Below are positions 16,930 through 24,752 of a stretch of 25,572 nt of DNA, piece after piece; positions within the stretch are counted from its first letter, which is position 1; each line of letters begins with the position of its first letter. The notes under the pieces were generated by a model. It did not search any database. It had not been told where the DNA came from and saw nothing but the letters and a program-made list of their open reading frames with translations. Source of the stretch: GWA2-49-15 sp964359085. GTDB taxonomy: Bacteria; Bdellovibrionota; Bacteriovoracia; Bacteriovoracales; Bacteriovoracaceae. The stretch covers positions 1 through 25,572 of the forward strand of contig CAYHRT010000023.1 of assembly GCA_964359085.1 (NCBI GenBank), read 5' to 3'. A program made the translations under genes and the position numbers.

Positions 16930-18434
16930 TTATTGATAAGTTTGTGTTGTAAAAAATTCTTTAATTATGCTTATTAATTTGGTCTCATTTTGCGCATCAA
17001 TAACGTTAGTCTTGCCAATATCTGAATAAAGTTGTTGGTAGCGTGATTTTATGTGATCAATGAGGTCTTTTTCAGCCACTCGAATTTTCGGGACCGGAAT
17101 ATGATCCATATAACCTTTCGTAGCTGCAAAAATACCAAGCACCTGATCTATAACATCGATTGGGCGATATTGATCTTGCTTGAGCAACTCAACAAGACGT
17201 GCACCACGGGCGAGCTGCCTCTGTGTGGCATCGTCCAAATCAGAGCCAAACGCGGCAAAAGCTGCCAATTCTCTGTACTGAGCAAGATCAAGTCTAAGCG
17301 TACCGGCTACTTTCTTCATCGCTTTAATTTGAGCATTACCACCAACTCGTGAAACTGAAATACCAACGTTAACAGCAGGACGGATACCACTATTGAAGAG
17401 ATCTGCTTCCAAGAAAATCTGTCCATCAGTGATTGAAATGACGTTAGTCGGAATATATGCAGAAACGTCACCTTCTTGAGTTTCAATAATAGGAAGCGCC
17501 GTGAGTGATCCAGCTCCCATTTTATCAGAAAGCTTGGAAGCTCTTTCTAAAAGGCGTGAGTGGAGATAGAAGACGTCGCCAGGAAATGCTTCGCGACCAG
17601 GTGGTCTTCTAAGAAGTAAAGACATCTGTCTATAGGCTTGGGCCTGTTTAGNNNNNNNNNNACAAGAGCATGTCGAGAGCTATCACGATAATATTCGCCA
17701 ATTGTACAACCAGTGTAGGGGGCCAAGAACTGGAGAGGCGCTGAATTTGAAGCAGTCGCTGAAACAATGACTGTATAATCCATCGCTCCCGCATCTCTTA
17801 AACGTTGATGTATTAGGCGGACCGTCGACTGCTTCTGTCCTATTGCAACATAAATACAAACAACATCCTTACCCTTTTGGTTGATAATAGTGTCAATCGC
17901 CACTGCTGTTTTGCCGGTTTTACGATCACCAATAATTAATTCGCGCTGGCCACGTCCAATGGGAATCATCGAATCAATGGCCTTAATTCCCGTTTGCAGG
18001 GGTTGATGAACTGATTTTCTAGCGATAATACCCGGGGCCTTAAGTTCAACCTGCCTGAACTGCTGTGATTTAATTTCACCCTGGCCGTCGATCGGCTCGC
18101 CAATTGCATTGAGCACCCTACCTAGAAGAGCGTCACCCACTGGAACTTCCACAATCTTCTCAGTACGTTTAACGGAAGAACCTTCTTTAACATTCGGATC
18201 ATCTCCCAAAACTGCAACACCAACATTGTTCGTCTCAAGATTGAGCACCATTCCCTTTGTACCCGTGTCAAATTCTACAAGCTCACCTGCCATCGCATTT
18301 TTCAAGCCAAAAACACGTGCGACACCATCACCTACCGTGAGCACGGTGCCTACTTCATCTACTTTCAAACGAGACTCAAAATTTGATATTCGCTCTCTGA
18401 TTATACTTGTAATTTCTTCTGGCTGTAATGACAT
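16930..18434 (-). CDS. atpA: F1Fo ATP synthase alpha subunit, interrupted by an assembly gap
   Basis: This is the non-catalytic nucleotide-binding subunit of F1. The first 257 residues (18434 to 17664) run from the barrel domain through Walker A GDRKTGKT (169-176) to DSSRHAL. After ten Ns the same protein resumes in another frame as KQAQAYRQ, then MSLLLRRPPGREAFPGDVF, 239 residues to the stop. In the family the missing stretch between HAL and SK is IIYDDL. Known bases give gtN before and Nct after, so 17 unknown bases would be expected instead of 10. With seven more bases the gene is intact at about 503 residues. The apparent frameshift and a start at 17625 are therefore artefacts of the gap. 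Operon position between atpH (33 bp) and atpG (11 bp) is normal. Confidence 0.95.
17652..17661. other. Assembly gap (ten Ns) inside atpA
   Basis: Ten unknown bases, probably a placeholder of arbitrary size. The surrounding atpA frame and the conserved IIYDDLSK motif indicate that 17 bases belong here. Confidence 0.95.
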
Positions 18435-18467
18435 TCATAACCTCGTCTTGTAAGTGTTTCCCGCAAA

Positions 18468-19007
18468 TCATTTTTTATTAAATGACTGTTTTAAACTCTC
18501 TAATTGCGAATCAATTGTTGCATCGATTTGTAAATCTTGAACTGTTGCTCTATAACCGGCAGTAATACGTGAATTTTTTTTATATTCTAATTCTGGTGAT
18601 AAACCTAGTCGTTTTGCGAGAATTGCTTTGATTTGATTCTTCATGTCTGTGCTAATTGAATCTTCTACGCCTTCGACAGTCCCCTTGAGAAATCCCATAG
18701 AATCATCTTCAAGTACGGTTACTGATTTATAGATCAGGGGTAACAAACCAATACGGCCTTCTTGAAGCAAAAAAGCTAAAAAATTCTTTGTTTCCTTCTT
18801 GAATTGTACTTTTGAATAAAGTCCATCCAATACCGCAAGTTTTTCTTCGACCGTAAACAAATCTAAAAACAAAACATTTTCCAGAGCATCAGACTTATTG
18901 ATGAACTCTGTTAGTATTGTTAATTCCGTTGCTATAGAGATCTCGTGTTCACGACATAATTCGAAAATGGCTTTTGCATAGGCCTTCGCAGCTTTTTGTG
19001 TTTTCAT
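18468..19007 (-). CDS. atpH: F1Fo ATP synthase delta subunit
   Basis: This subunit links the peripheral stalk (b/b') to the top of F1. The 179-residue protein begins KAAKAYAKAIFELC, the usual delta N-terminus, and has the helical N-terminal domain with NFLAFLLQEGRIGLLPLI around residues 84-101 and the C-terminal segment RITAGYRATVQDLQIDATIDSQLESLKQSF, the family's closing motif (usually GG.....D...D.S....L). It starts 3 bp after the atpF stop and precedes atpA by 33 bp. Confidence 0.95.
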   Translation of the reverse strand: MKTQKAAKAYAKAIFELCREHEISIATELTILTEFINKSDALENVLFLDLFTVEEKLAVLDGLYSKVQFKKETKNFLAFLLQEGRIGLLPLIYKSVTVLEDDSMGFLKGTVEGVEDSISTDMKNQIKAILAKRLGLSPELEYKKNSRITAGYRATVQDLQIDATIDSQLESLKQSFNKK

Positions 19008-19010
19008 AAG

Positions 19011-19559
19011 TTACTTAGCCTTCTTAAGCAAGCTTGCTGCTAAATTACTTTTAAGCTCGGCACTTTCAGAAATTTTCAATTTCGTTTTTGCTATTACGAC
19101 GGACAAGAGTTCAGCCCCAATATTATGGACAATCTGTTGTTGCTCATGCTCGATTTTATCTTTTGCTTCTCGATTAAATCTGTCTAACAATTTGACATTT
19201 TCTTCTTGGGTATCATGTTCAAATTTCAAAACATCGATCTTTGCGTCCTCAAAAACTTTTTTACTTTGCTTTTCAAGAGAACCCAATTTTTCCTCATACA
19301 TCTCAAGCTTCATTTCTGCATCTTTGTATTTTTCAGCTGTGTGGTTGAACAGGGATTGTATATTCGATTTTTTTTCCTGAAATACTTTTCTAATGGGGGC
19401 TTTCAGCTTATAGATCATCAATGAAAAAAGAATAATCAAATTAACGGCTGGCCATATTAAGTCAAAAACTGAAGGCGTGTGATGTGTTGCCTCACTGGCC
19501 AGCACTGCGGTTCCAGCAATATTCAACAGAATGCACAATTGTAAATGTTTTATTATCAA
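19011..19559 (-). CDS. atpF: F1Fo ATP synthase b subunit
   Basis: This is a peripheral-stalk subunit anchoring F1 to the membrane. The 182-residue protein has a hydrophobic signal-like start (residues 5-22), then one membrane helix at about 32-50 (DLIWPAVNLIILFSLMIYK), then a long charged coiled coil (55-160). An additional N-terminal hydrophobic segment before the membrane helix is seen in b subunits of several delta-type lineages. It overlaps the preceding b'-type gene by 4 bp and is followed 3 bp later by atpH, so the cluster makes a heterodimeric stalk. Confidence 0.92.
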   Translation of the reverse strand: MIIKHLQLCILLNIAGTAVLASEATHHTPSVFDLIWPAVNLIILFSLMIYKLKAPIRKVFQEKKSNIQSLFNHTAEKYKDAEMKLEMYEEKLGSLEKQSKKVFEDAKIDVLKFEHDTQEENVKLLDRFNREAKDKIEHEQQQIVHNIGAELLSVVIAKTKLKISESAELKSNLAASLLKKAK

Positions 19560-19996
19560 ACTAATTTCTCCAAGAGATCCTCGGTCAACTGTTCTGAAGA
19601 TTTCATAACTACGGCCTTCTTTGCTTGGGCATCCTGCCTAAAAATATCAACATCCTTTTCTATTTTCGCCTGCAGTCTCTCTTCTTCCTGTTTCATCATC
19701 TGTCGCTGACTTTCAAGAATTGCCTCTTTTTTGGATTTTAGAAAATCAAAGGCGCTTTGGTGAATCTTCGCACTCTCTCGCTTATACTGCTCAGAGAGTT
19801 TATTTGCCTCCATAAGTTTCTCGTTAGCATCTTCATCAAGCTTGGTTGTTTTGCTCTCTCTCGTTTCTATGACAAAGCGAAGCTTTGAAAACAGAATTGT
19901 GCTCAATAAAATAAAAACAATAAGAAAAATCACGAACTGGTGCGGAAGTGTGTAATCGGCACCCAACTGCTTAAAGATAGCAAATATTGGATTCAT
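19556..19996 (-). CDS. atpX: F1Fo ATP synthase second b-type (b') subunit
   Basis: The 146-residue protein has one N-terminal membrane helix (about residues 20-36, HQFVIFLIVFILLSTILF) followed by a continuous amphipathic coiled coil (40-140) rich in E, K and Q. This is the b/b' architecture, and the gene is immediately before and 4-bp overlapping a second b gene. It is shorter than the other b and lacks the signal-like segment. It is the first gene of the ATP synthase block, with GAAGG 6 bp before the ATG and a promoter about 27 bp upstream. The name b' follows gene order; sequence alone cannot separate b from b' firmly. Confidence 0.88.
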   Translation of the reverse strand: MNPIFAIFKQLGADYTLPHQFVIFLIVFILLSTILFSKLRFVIETRESKTTKLDEDANEKLMEANKLSEQYKRESAKIHQSAFDFLKSKKEAILESQRQMMKQEEERLQAKIEKDVDIFRQDAQAKKAVVMKSSEQLTEDLLEKLV

Positions 19997-20022
19997 TGAT
20001 CGCCTTCAACTTTTAAAGCATA

Positions 20023-20051
20023 TTGATAGTCTGGAGGATTTTTTTAGTCAA
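20023..20051 (-). promoter_or_regulatory. Sigma70-like promoter of the atp operon
   Basis: On the minus strand TTGACT (-35, 20046-20051) and TATCAA (-10, 20023-20028) are separated by 17 bp. The expected transcript starts near 20016, giving a leader of about 20 nt with GAAGG before the b' start codon. The 111-bp gap after the bactofilin gene, the largest on this strand, otherwise holds nothing I can identify, and no clear terminator hairpin is visible in it. Confidence 0.6.
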
Positions 20052-20107
20052 GTTGAAAACTGAAATTGCTTTTTATTTTTTATGCCAAGCGCGTTACGTA
20101 CTCTCAT

Positions 20108-20443
20108 TCAAGTATTGTCGCGCATCTTAGTTGTGCCGTGAAAGATTACTCCTTCTTCGACAATTAACGAGGGTGTGGTAATTGTTCCTTCAAATCTAGC
20201 AGGTCGTAGAATCTCTACCCTTGAACTCGCACGAACATTTCCCCTGACTGTTCCTGAAATCAAAATGACGTTGGCATTGATGTCAGCGTTAATCACGGCG
20301 GATTCTGAAATAATAATGGAGTCATTGGAGTAAATAGTTCCATCAACAATCCCTGCAATTCTGGCCACTCCACTAAAGGATAAATTACCTTCAAATCGAC
20401 AGCCTTCTTCAATAATGGCGATAACACTGTTTTGAGATTGCAT
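20108..20443 (-). CDS. Bactofilin
   Basis: This is a small polymer-forming cytoskeletal protein (formerly DUF583). The 111-residue protein is almost entirely the bactofilin beta-helix core: EEGCRFEGNLSFSGVARIAGIVDGTI, then repeated six- to eight-residue rungs such as ADINANVILISGTVRGNVRASSRVEIL and ending IVEEGVIFHG. Tails are very short. Its ATG overlaps the parB stop (TAATG), so it is translationally coupled to parB. In Myxococcus bactofilins help position the ParABS machinery, so the coupling may be functional; in other species bactofilins act in cell shape and peptidoglycan synthesis. Confidence 0.95.
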   Translation of the reverse strand: MQSQNSVIAIIEEGCRFEGNLSFSGVARIAGIVDGTIYSNDSIIISESAVINADINANVILISGTVRGNVRASSRVEILRPARFEGTITTPSLIVEEGVIFHGTTKMRDNT

Positions 20444-21360
20444 TATTTTTTACCAACAAAAAAATTATAAATATCATTTAGCTCGGCTTCATTACTAAAT
20501 ACAAGTCCTATGTGTCCTGCACCGCTCCTATTCACCTTTATTTTGATCTGAAGCCCTGATTTTTGCTCAATTGATTGCTTAATTGAATCAAATCTCGACA
20601 TATTCATTGATGCCGATTCTTCCTGGTTGGCTTCCTTCACAAGCTTTTTTATTTTGCTTTGTTCTTCAAGCATTCTCACTGACCACTGCTCTATAATAGC
20701 TTTGTTGGCCAAGCGAACTACCTCTTCTCGATCTTCAACTCCGGCCAAAATTTTACCATGGCCAAACGATAGCTGATCCTTTTGTAAAAATTCGATAACA
20801 TTTCTAGGCAGTTTCAAAATTCTTAGAAAATTTGAAATTGCAGAACGGTCTTTTCCCAATCTTTTGGAAACTTCTTCCTGGGTTAACTGGAAATCGTTCA
20901 TGAGTTGATAATAAGCCAAGGCTTCCTCGACGCAATTTAGATCGGTGCGTTGGATGTTTTCAAGAAGTGCAATAATATTTCTTTCACGATCAGTCGCGCT
21001 TCTGACTATTGCCGGAACCAACTCAATCCCCGCTTTTTTTGCGGCCCTTAATCGCCTTTCACCGGCGATAAGTTCAAACCCGTTATCAACTTTTCTAACG
21101 ATGATTGGCTGAATGATGCCATTTTCCTTAATTGATTGCGCAAGTTCCTCAAGTTCTTTTTCCTTAAATATTTTTCTCGGTTGTCCAGGATTTGCTCTCA
21201 CTTTCTCAATTGGAATCATAAATGGGCCGGACTCAACCTTATCCCTAGCAACAACTTCCGATCTTCCCTCACTATCTAAGAGATTGTTCGCATGCATGCC
21301 CCTCGGCACTTCTTGAATAAGAGACGCAATGCCTTTTCCGAGGACTAATTTTTTGACCAC
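20443..21360 (-). CDS. parB: Chromosome partitioning protein ParB (Spo0J)
   Basis: This is the CTP-dependent clamp that loads at parS and spreads on DNA to drive origin segregation. The 305-residue protein has the chromosomal ParB layout: N-terminal ParA-interacting segment (KKLVLGKGIASLI, residues 3-15), CTP-binding domain with NPGQPRK and GERRLRA (100-106), ENIQR (134-138), helix-turn-helix LTQEEVSKRLGKDRSAISNF (159-178) for parS recognition, and a C-terminal dimerisation domain. It lies 10 bp after parA and is followed by the coupled bactofilin gene. Two matching parS palindromes occur 0.9 and 3.3 kb away on the upstream side. Confidence 0.98.
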   Translation of the reverse strand: MVKKLVLGKGIASLIQEVPRGMHANNLLDSEGRSEVVARDKVESGPFMIPIEKVRANPGQPRKIFKEKELEELAQSIKENGIIQPIIVRKVDNGFELIAGERRLRAAKKAGIELVPAIVRSATDRERNIIALLENIQRTDLNCVEEALAYYQLMNDFQLTQEEVSKRLGKDRSAISNFLRILKLPRNVIEFLQKDQLSFGHGKILAGVEDREEVVRLANKAIIEQWSVRMLEEQSKIKKLVKEANQEESASMNMSRFDSIKQSIEQKSGLQIKIKVNRSGAGHIGLVFSNEAELNDIYNFFVGKK

Positions 21361-21370
21361 TGTTTTCTCC

Positions 21371-22177
21371 TTACGATAAATAATTCGTCTCGGCGTTAGC
21401 TTGGGGTGCTGTTCTTTGTCTAATTATTAGTTCTTTTGCCAAACTTAGATATGCCTCGCTACCTTTGGATTCAATATCATAAAGGATAATTGGCTTTCCA
21501 AAACTTGGACATTCAGACAGTTTCACATTTCTTGGCACCACCGTAGAAAAGACTTTATCAGCGAAATGAGTTTGAATTTCATGAGCGACTTGCTTATGAA
21601 GATTTGCCCTCGAATCAAACATTGTTAGTAAAATGCCTTCCATCTCAAGACTCGGATTTATTGAATTCCGTATAAGCCTCACGGTATTTAACAACTGGGC
21701 GAATCCCTCCATCGCAAAATACTCTGTCTGCATTGGAACAATAAAACTATCAGATGCGTTAAGGGCGTTAACGGTCAAGAGCCCGAGGGATGGCGGGCAG
21801 TCTATAATGATAAAATCAAATCCACCTCTAATTGTAGCTAAGGCACTTTTTAGCTTACTTTCACGAGCAAGTTCGCTCACCAATTCGATCTCTGCTCCAA
21901 TCAGATTATTGTCTGCAGGGCAGACTTGCAAAAAAGGCAGCTCCGTCGAATAGACGACTTCTTTGATCGGACATTCTCCAATGAGGGCATGATATAAATT
22001 TTTGTTTTTATAGTTCTCATTATTCAACCCAAGGCCGACGCTGGCATTCCCTTGTGGATCAAGGTCTAAAAGAAGTGTTCGCTTTTCTGCAACCGATAGG
22101 CACGCTGCTAAATTAATCGCTGACGTAGTCTTTCCAACCCCGCCTTTTTGATTTACCATCGCAATAATTTTAGACAT
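21371..22177 (-). CDS. parA: Chromosome partitioning ATPase ParA (Soj)
   Basis: This is a deviant-Walker ATPase that binds DNA non-specifically and moves ParB-parS complexes. The 268-residue protein has the deviant Walker A KGGVGKTT (11-18, with the signature Lys11), the A' box LLDLDPQGNASVGLG (about 36-50) and the Walker B region FIIIDCPPSLG. There is no N-terminal HTH domain, so this is the small chromosomal Soj type, not a plasmid type Ia ParA. The ATG has AAGG 9 bp upstream. The gene follows rsmG by 25 bp and precedes parB by 10 bp, as in many origin regions. Confidence 0.98.
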   Translation of the reverse strand: MSKIIAMVNQKGGVGKTTSAINLAACLSVAEKRTLLLDLDPQGNASVGLGLNNENYKNKNLYHALIGECPIKEVVYSTELPFLQVCPADNNLIGAEIELVSELARESKLKSALATIRGGFDFIIIDCPPSLGLLTVNALNASDSFIVPMQTEYFAMEGFAQLLNTVRLIRNSINPSLEMEGILLTMFDSRANLHKQVAHEIQTHFADKVFSTVVPRNVKLSECPSFGKPIILYDIESKGSEAYLSLAKELIIRQRTAPQANAETNYLS

Positions 22178-22202
22178 TTGTACGACCTTTGCTGAATTTT
22201 CT

Positions 22203-22844
22203 CTACTCTAAAATTAATTCAGAAAGTTTGACAAGTTTTTTGTTTTTTAATGTTCCACGTGGAACATTCTCATAGAGAAGTGTTGACCTTGCGGAATTAT
22301 CTGCGAGCAAATATTCAAATATTTCCACACATGACCAGTTTGAATTCTTAAAATAAAGCTCATCTCTAAATGATGGGCCCTTATAAAAGACCACGGATAC
22401 TTTGCAACCTGCTGCAACATTAATAAAATTTAGAAGATCGCTAATTTTCCCAACCGCCTTGAACGTTATGAGGCAATGACGGTCAATGAGAATTTTCTCA
22501 AGCCGGTTGTTTATCAGATGGATATTTGAAAGCCCAAGAGAGTCTCTTATGAGGGTACAAGCACTGACTTTTTTTCCAATAGACTCAATTCCTACAATTT
22601 TTTTCGTGCTGAACTCAATCGCAAGAGGAAAAAGCGGGAAGCCACCACCAAACCCAACATCAATGACTAAATCATGCAGACCCAGAATAGATTTAAGCAC
22701 AGGTGACATTTGAAAAGGGAGAATAGAGTCTAGAACTTGTTTAGTAAAAAATTCTTCAGGATTCAAGATTTTCGTCAAATTCAGTCCCTCTAAGGGACCA
22801 GTTAATAATTGAAGATAATTTGCCGCAAAAGTTTCTAGTTTCAA
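22203..22844 (-). CDS. rsmG: 16S rRNA (guanine-N7) methyltransferase RsmG (GidB)
   Basis: This enzyme methylates N7 of G527 (E. coli numbering) in 16S rRNA using S-adenosylmethionine. The 213-residue protein contains the SAM-binding VDVGFGGGFPLFPLAI (the usual form is VD.GSG.GFPG.PLAI), VGIESIGKKVSACTLIRDSLGL, and the later ITFKAVGKISDLLNF. It begins with TTG at 22844, whose last bases overlap the mnmG stop (TTGA); no other start would leave a full N-terminus. Translation coupled to mnmG is likely. Near its 3' end the residues NVPRGT are encoded by a perfect parS palindrome, so this coding stretch is under a second constraint. Confidence 0.95.
   Translation of the reverse strand: MKLETFAANYLQLLTGPLEGLNLTKILNPEEFFTKQVLDSILPFQMSPVLKSILGLHDLVIDVGFGGGFPLFPLAIEFSTKKIVGIESIGKKVSACTLIRDSLGLSNIHLINNRLEKILIDRHCLITFKAVGKISDLLNFINVAAGCKVSVVFYKGPSFRDELYFKNSNWSCVEIFEYLLADNSARSTLLYENVPRGTLKNKKLVKLSELILE
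22251..22266. promoter_or_regulatory. parS centromere site 1 (inside rsmG)
   Basis: The 16-bp perfect palindrome TGTTCCACGTGGAACA matches the widely conserved chromosomal parS consensus (TGTTYCACGTGRAACA). It lies within the rsmG coding region, about 75 bp before parA. ParB is encoded nearby. Intragenic parS sites are normal near bacterial origins. Confidence 0.95.
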
Positions 22845-24691
22845 CTTAGTAGCCCGGCCACATACGATAGAGTTGCGGGTCGAATTCCATCAATGCTCTG
22901 GAGCTGATAGAAATTTTCTGGCATAACTTTACCAATACGCAATCGACACTCGTATGAAATATTTTTATTCTCTATAAGCGTCTTCCAATTAATTGGCTTT
23001 ATCTTAAGTTTCTCAAATTTAGTCACTGTTTCGAGATCTCGATTAATGTGACCTTCATATTTAATCATTATACTGATAGCAATTATGACTCTTTCTGAAA
23101 TATCAATCCCAATTCGTGCCATTTCATGGCCCAAGACAGAAATTGGATTGAATTGAGGCCGCTTTAGTAGCTCGGCAATCCCTAAAGGTTCACTTAACAC
23201 CCCATAATCCGAAATTTCTCGCTGAATGTGCATCTTGCGAACAAGAGAATCAAGAAAATTAAACTCACACATAAGATTATTTAAACGTGTATCAAAATCA
23301 CTATGCAGCATAAATTGCTGTCGATATTTACTCATGCGAACAAAAGCATTATCTTCGCGAAGAAAGAGCCGGTTTTCGCTGCGAGCGGTGAAAAGTCGAT
23401 ATGGTTCGTCGCGCTGAGAAGAAACTAGGTCATCAATCATAACACCCAAATAAGAATCACTCCTATCAAAGTGCAGTGAATCGCGTCCAAGGGCCTTGAG
23501 TGCAGCATTCAGACCTGCGACAAGACCCTGGCCTGCTGCCTCTTCATATCCTGAGGTTCCATTAATTTGCCCGGCAAAATAAAGTCCAGAAATTTCACGG
23601 TGCTCAAGAGCATGATTCAGGGTTGAAGTATCAACAACATCATATTCCACAGCGTATCCGAATTGCGAAATTTCCACATGTTCCAAACCAGGAATCGTTT
23701 CAAGAAAACTCTGCTGAACATCCTTGGGCAAGCTGGTCGAAATTCCGCTGGGGTAAATACTGTCGGTAGAAAGTCCCTCGGGTTCTAAAAAAATCTGGTG
23801 ACCATCTCTATCCAAATATCTAAAGGCCTTATCCTCTAGTGAAGGACAGTATCGGGGGCCGATACCAGAAATCTGGCCATTGAAAAGCGGACTGCGATCC
23901 TTGTTCTCTCGAATTATCTTTAATGTTTGAGCATTGGTTCTCGTCAAGAAACAAGATTTCTGCGGAAGCATCCGCTCTGAAGGAAGGTTAAAGAGATGAA
24001 AAGTAGAAGCATGGGGATCCGAAAATTGTGGTGTGAGAAGACTGAAATCAATGGATTCCCGCTTTAGCCGGGGCGGTGTTCCGGTCTTAAACCGAATATC
24101 ACGAAACTTAATAAACGGAAGAAAATTCCTCAAAGACGAAGAACCACTGCAATTAATACGTCCCCCGTTCCAACTCTCAGCTCCAGTATGCAGCAATCCG
24201 CCAAGAAAAGTACCGGCCGTCAAGACAACACACAGTGAAAGTATACAGGGTAGATCGGCCAGATAAAGCTGAAACGTACCATCCGAACAAAGTTCGAGTG
24301 ACTGCACCTTTGCAATAATTAAGGTAACTCCAGGCGCCGATGCAAGCGCGTCCAGAGCAAAGCCAGAATAAAGATCCTTGTCAATCTGTACACGAGTAGA
24401 TTGGACAGCAAAACCCTTCGACTCATTTAAAGTGCGAAAGTGTATCCCGGCTCGATCGGCCAGCCTACCCATGAGACCACCAAGAGCATCAATTTCTCGA
24501 ACAATCTGGCCTTTTCCCACACCTCCAATAGAGGAGTTACAGGGGGCACTGGCCAAAGGAACATCATGCAAAGAAATTAGGCAGATTTTCAGGGCAGAAA
24601 ACTGTGCCGCAATCCAAGCCGCCTCAATGCCAGCATGACCACCGCCAATAATACAGACGTCGAAATTATTAATTTGATTACTCACATTCAT
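22841..24691 (-). CDS. mnmG: tRNA uridine-34 modification enzyme MnmG (GidA)
   Basis: With MnmE this FAD enzyme adds carboxymethylaminomethyl (or aminomethyl) groups to U34 of certain tRNAs. About 616 residues, normal. The FAD-binding VCIIGGGHAGIEAA is at the N-terminus. Both family signatures are visible: GPRYCPSLEDKAFRYLDRDG and GQINGTSGYEEAAGQG. The C-terminal helical domain that contacts MnmE and tRNA is present, ending ATLSYVAGLL. The start is uncertain: ATG at 24691 is given, while an in-frame TTG at 24697 has the better ribosome binding site (GGA 3 bp upstream within GTGGAACA). That site is part of a parS palindrome. It overlaps rsmG by 3-4 bp and follows mnmE by about 60 bp. Confidence 0.96.
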   Translation of the reverse strand: MNVSNQINNFDVCIIGGGHAGIEAAWIAAQFSALKICLISLHDVPLASAPCNSSIGGVGKGQIVREIDALGGLMGRLADRAGIHFRTLNESKGFAVQSTRVQIDKDLYSGFALDALASAPGVTLIIAKVQSLELCSDGTFQLYLADLPCILSLCVVLTAGTFLGGLLHTGAESWNGGRINCSGSSSLRNFLPFIKFRDIRFKTGTPPRLKRESIDFSLLTPQFSDPHASTFHLFNLPSERMLPQKSCFLTRTNAQTLKIIRENKDRSPLFNGQISGIGPRYCPSLEDKAFRYLDRDGHQIFLEPEGLSTDSIYPSGISTSLPKDVQQSFLETIPGLEHVEISQFGYAVEYDVVDTSTLNHALEHREISGLYFAGQINGTSGYEEAAGQGLVAGLNAALKALGRDSLHFDRSDSYLGVMIDDLVSSQRDEPYRLFTARSENRLFLREDNAFVRMSKYRQQFMLHSDFDTRLNNLMCEFNFLDSLVRKMHIQREISDYGVLSEPLGIAELLKRPQFNPISVLGHEMARIGIDISERVIIAISIMIKYEGHINRDLETVTKFEKLKIKPINWKTLIENKNISYECRLRIGKVMPENFYQLQSIDGIRPATLSYVAGLLS

Positions 24692-24697
24692 GTCCAA

Positions 24698-24713
24698 TGT
24701 TCCACGTGGAACA
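24698..24713. promoter_or_regulatory. parS centromere site 2 (in mnmG leader)
   Basis: A second perfect TGTTCCACGTGGAACA, 2.4 kb from the first, in the 55-bp gap between mnmE and mnmG. The right half (GTGGAACA on the minus strand) coincides with the apparent Shine-Dalgarno region of mnmG. Its identity to site 1 and to the parS consensus makes the call firm; any effect on mnmG expression is inference. Confidence 0.95.
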
Positions 24714-24752
24714 AACTAAAGAAATCTATGTATCTGAAATTAGTGAAAGAGT

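Noticed and set aside
16930..17625. A separate 231-residue gene starting with MSLLLRRPPGRE
   Set aside because: This is the C-terminal half of atpA. The methionine is internal and the frame continues upstream to the gap.
17547..18434. An ORF that reads through the Ns and ends in a tail unlike any AtpA (NRPKPIDRCLYFLEDHL...)
   Set aside because: The part after the Ns is out of frame because the gap has the wrong length; the true continuation is the frame with KQAQAYRQMSLLLRRPPGRE.
19997..20107. A possible small RNA or terminator in the largest gap on the minus strand
   Set aside because: Apart from the atp promoter, no stable hairpin followed by a T-run and no ORF is visible.
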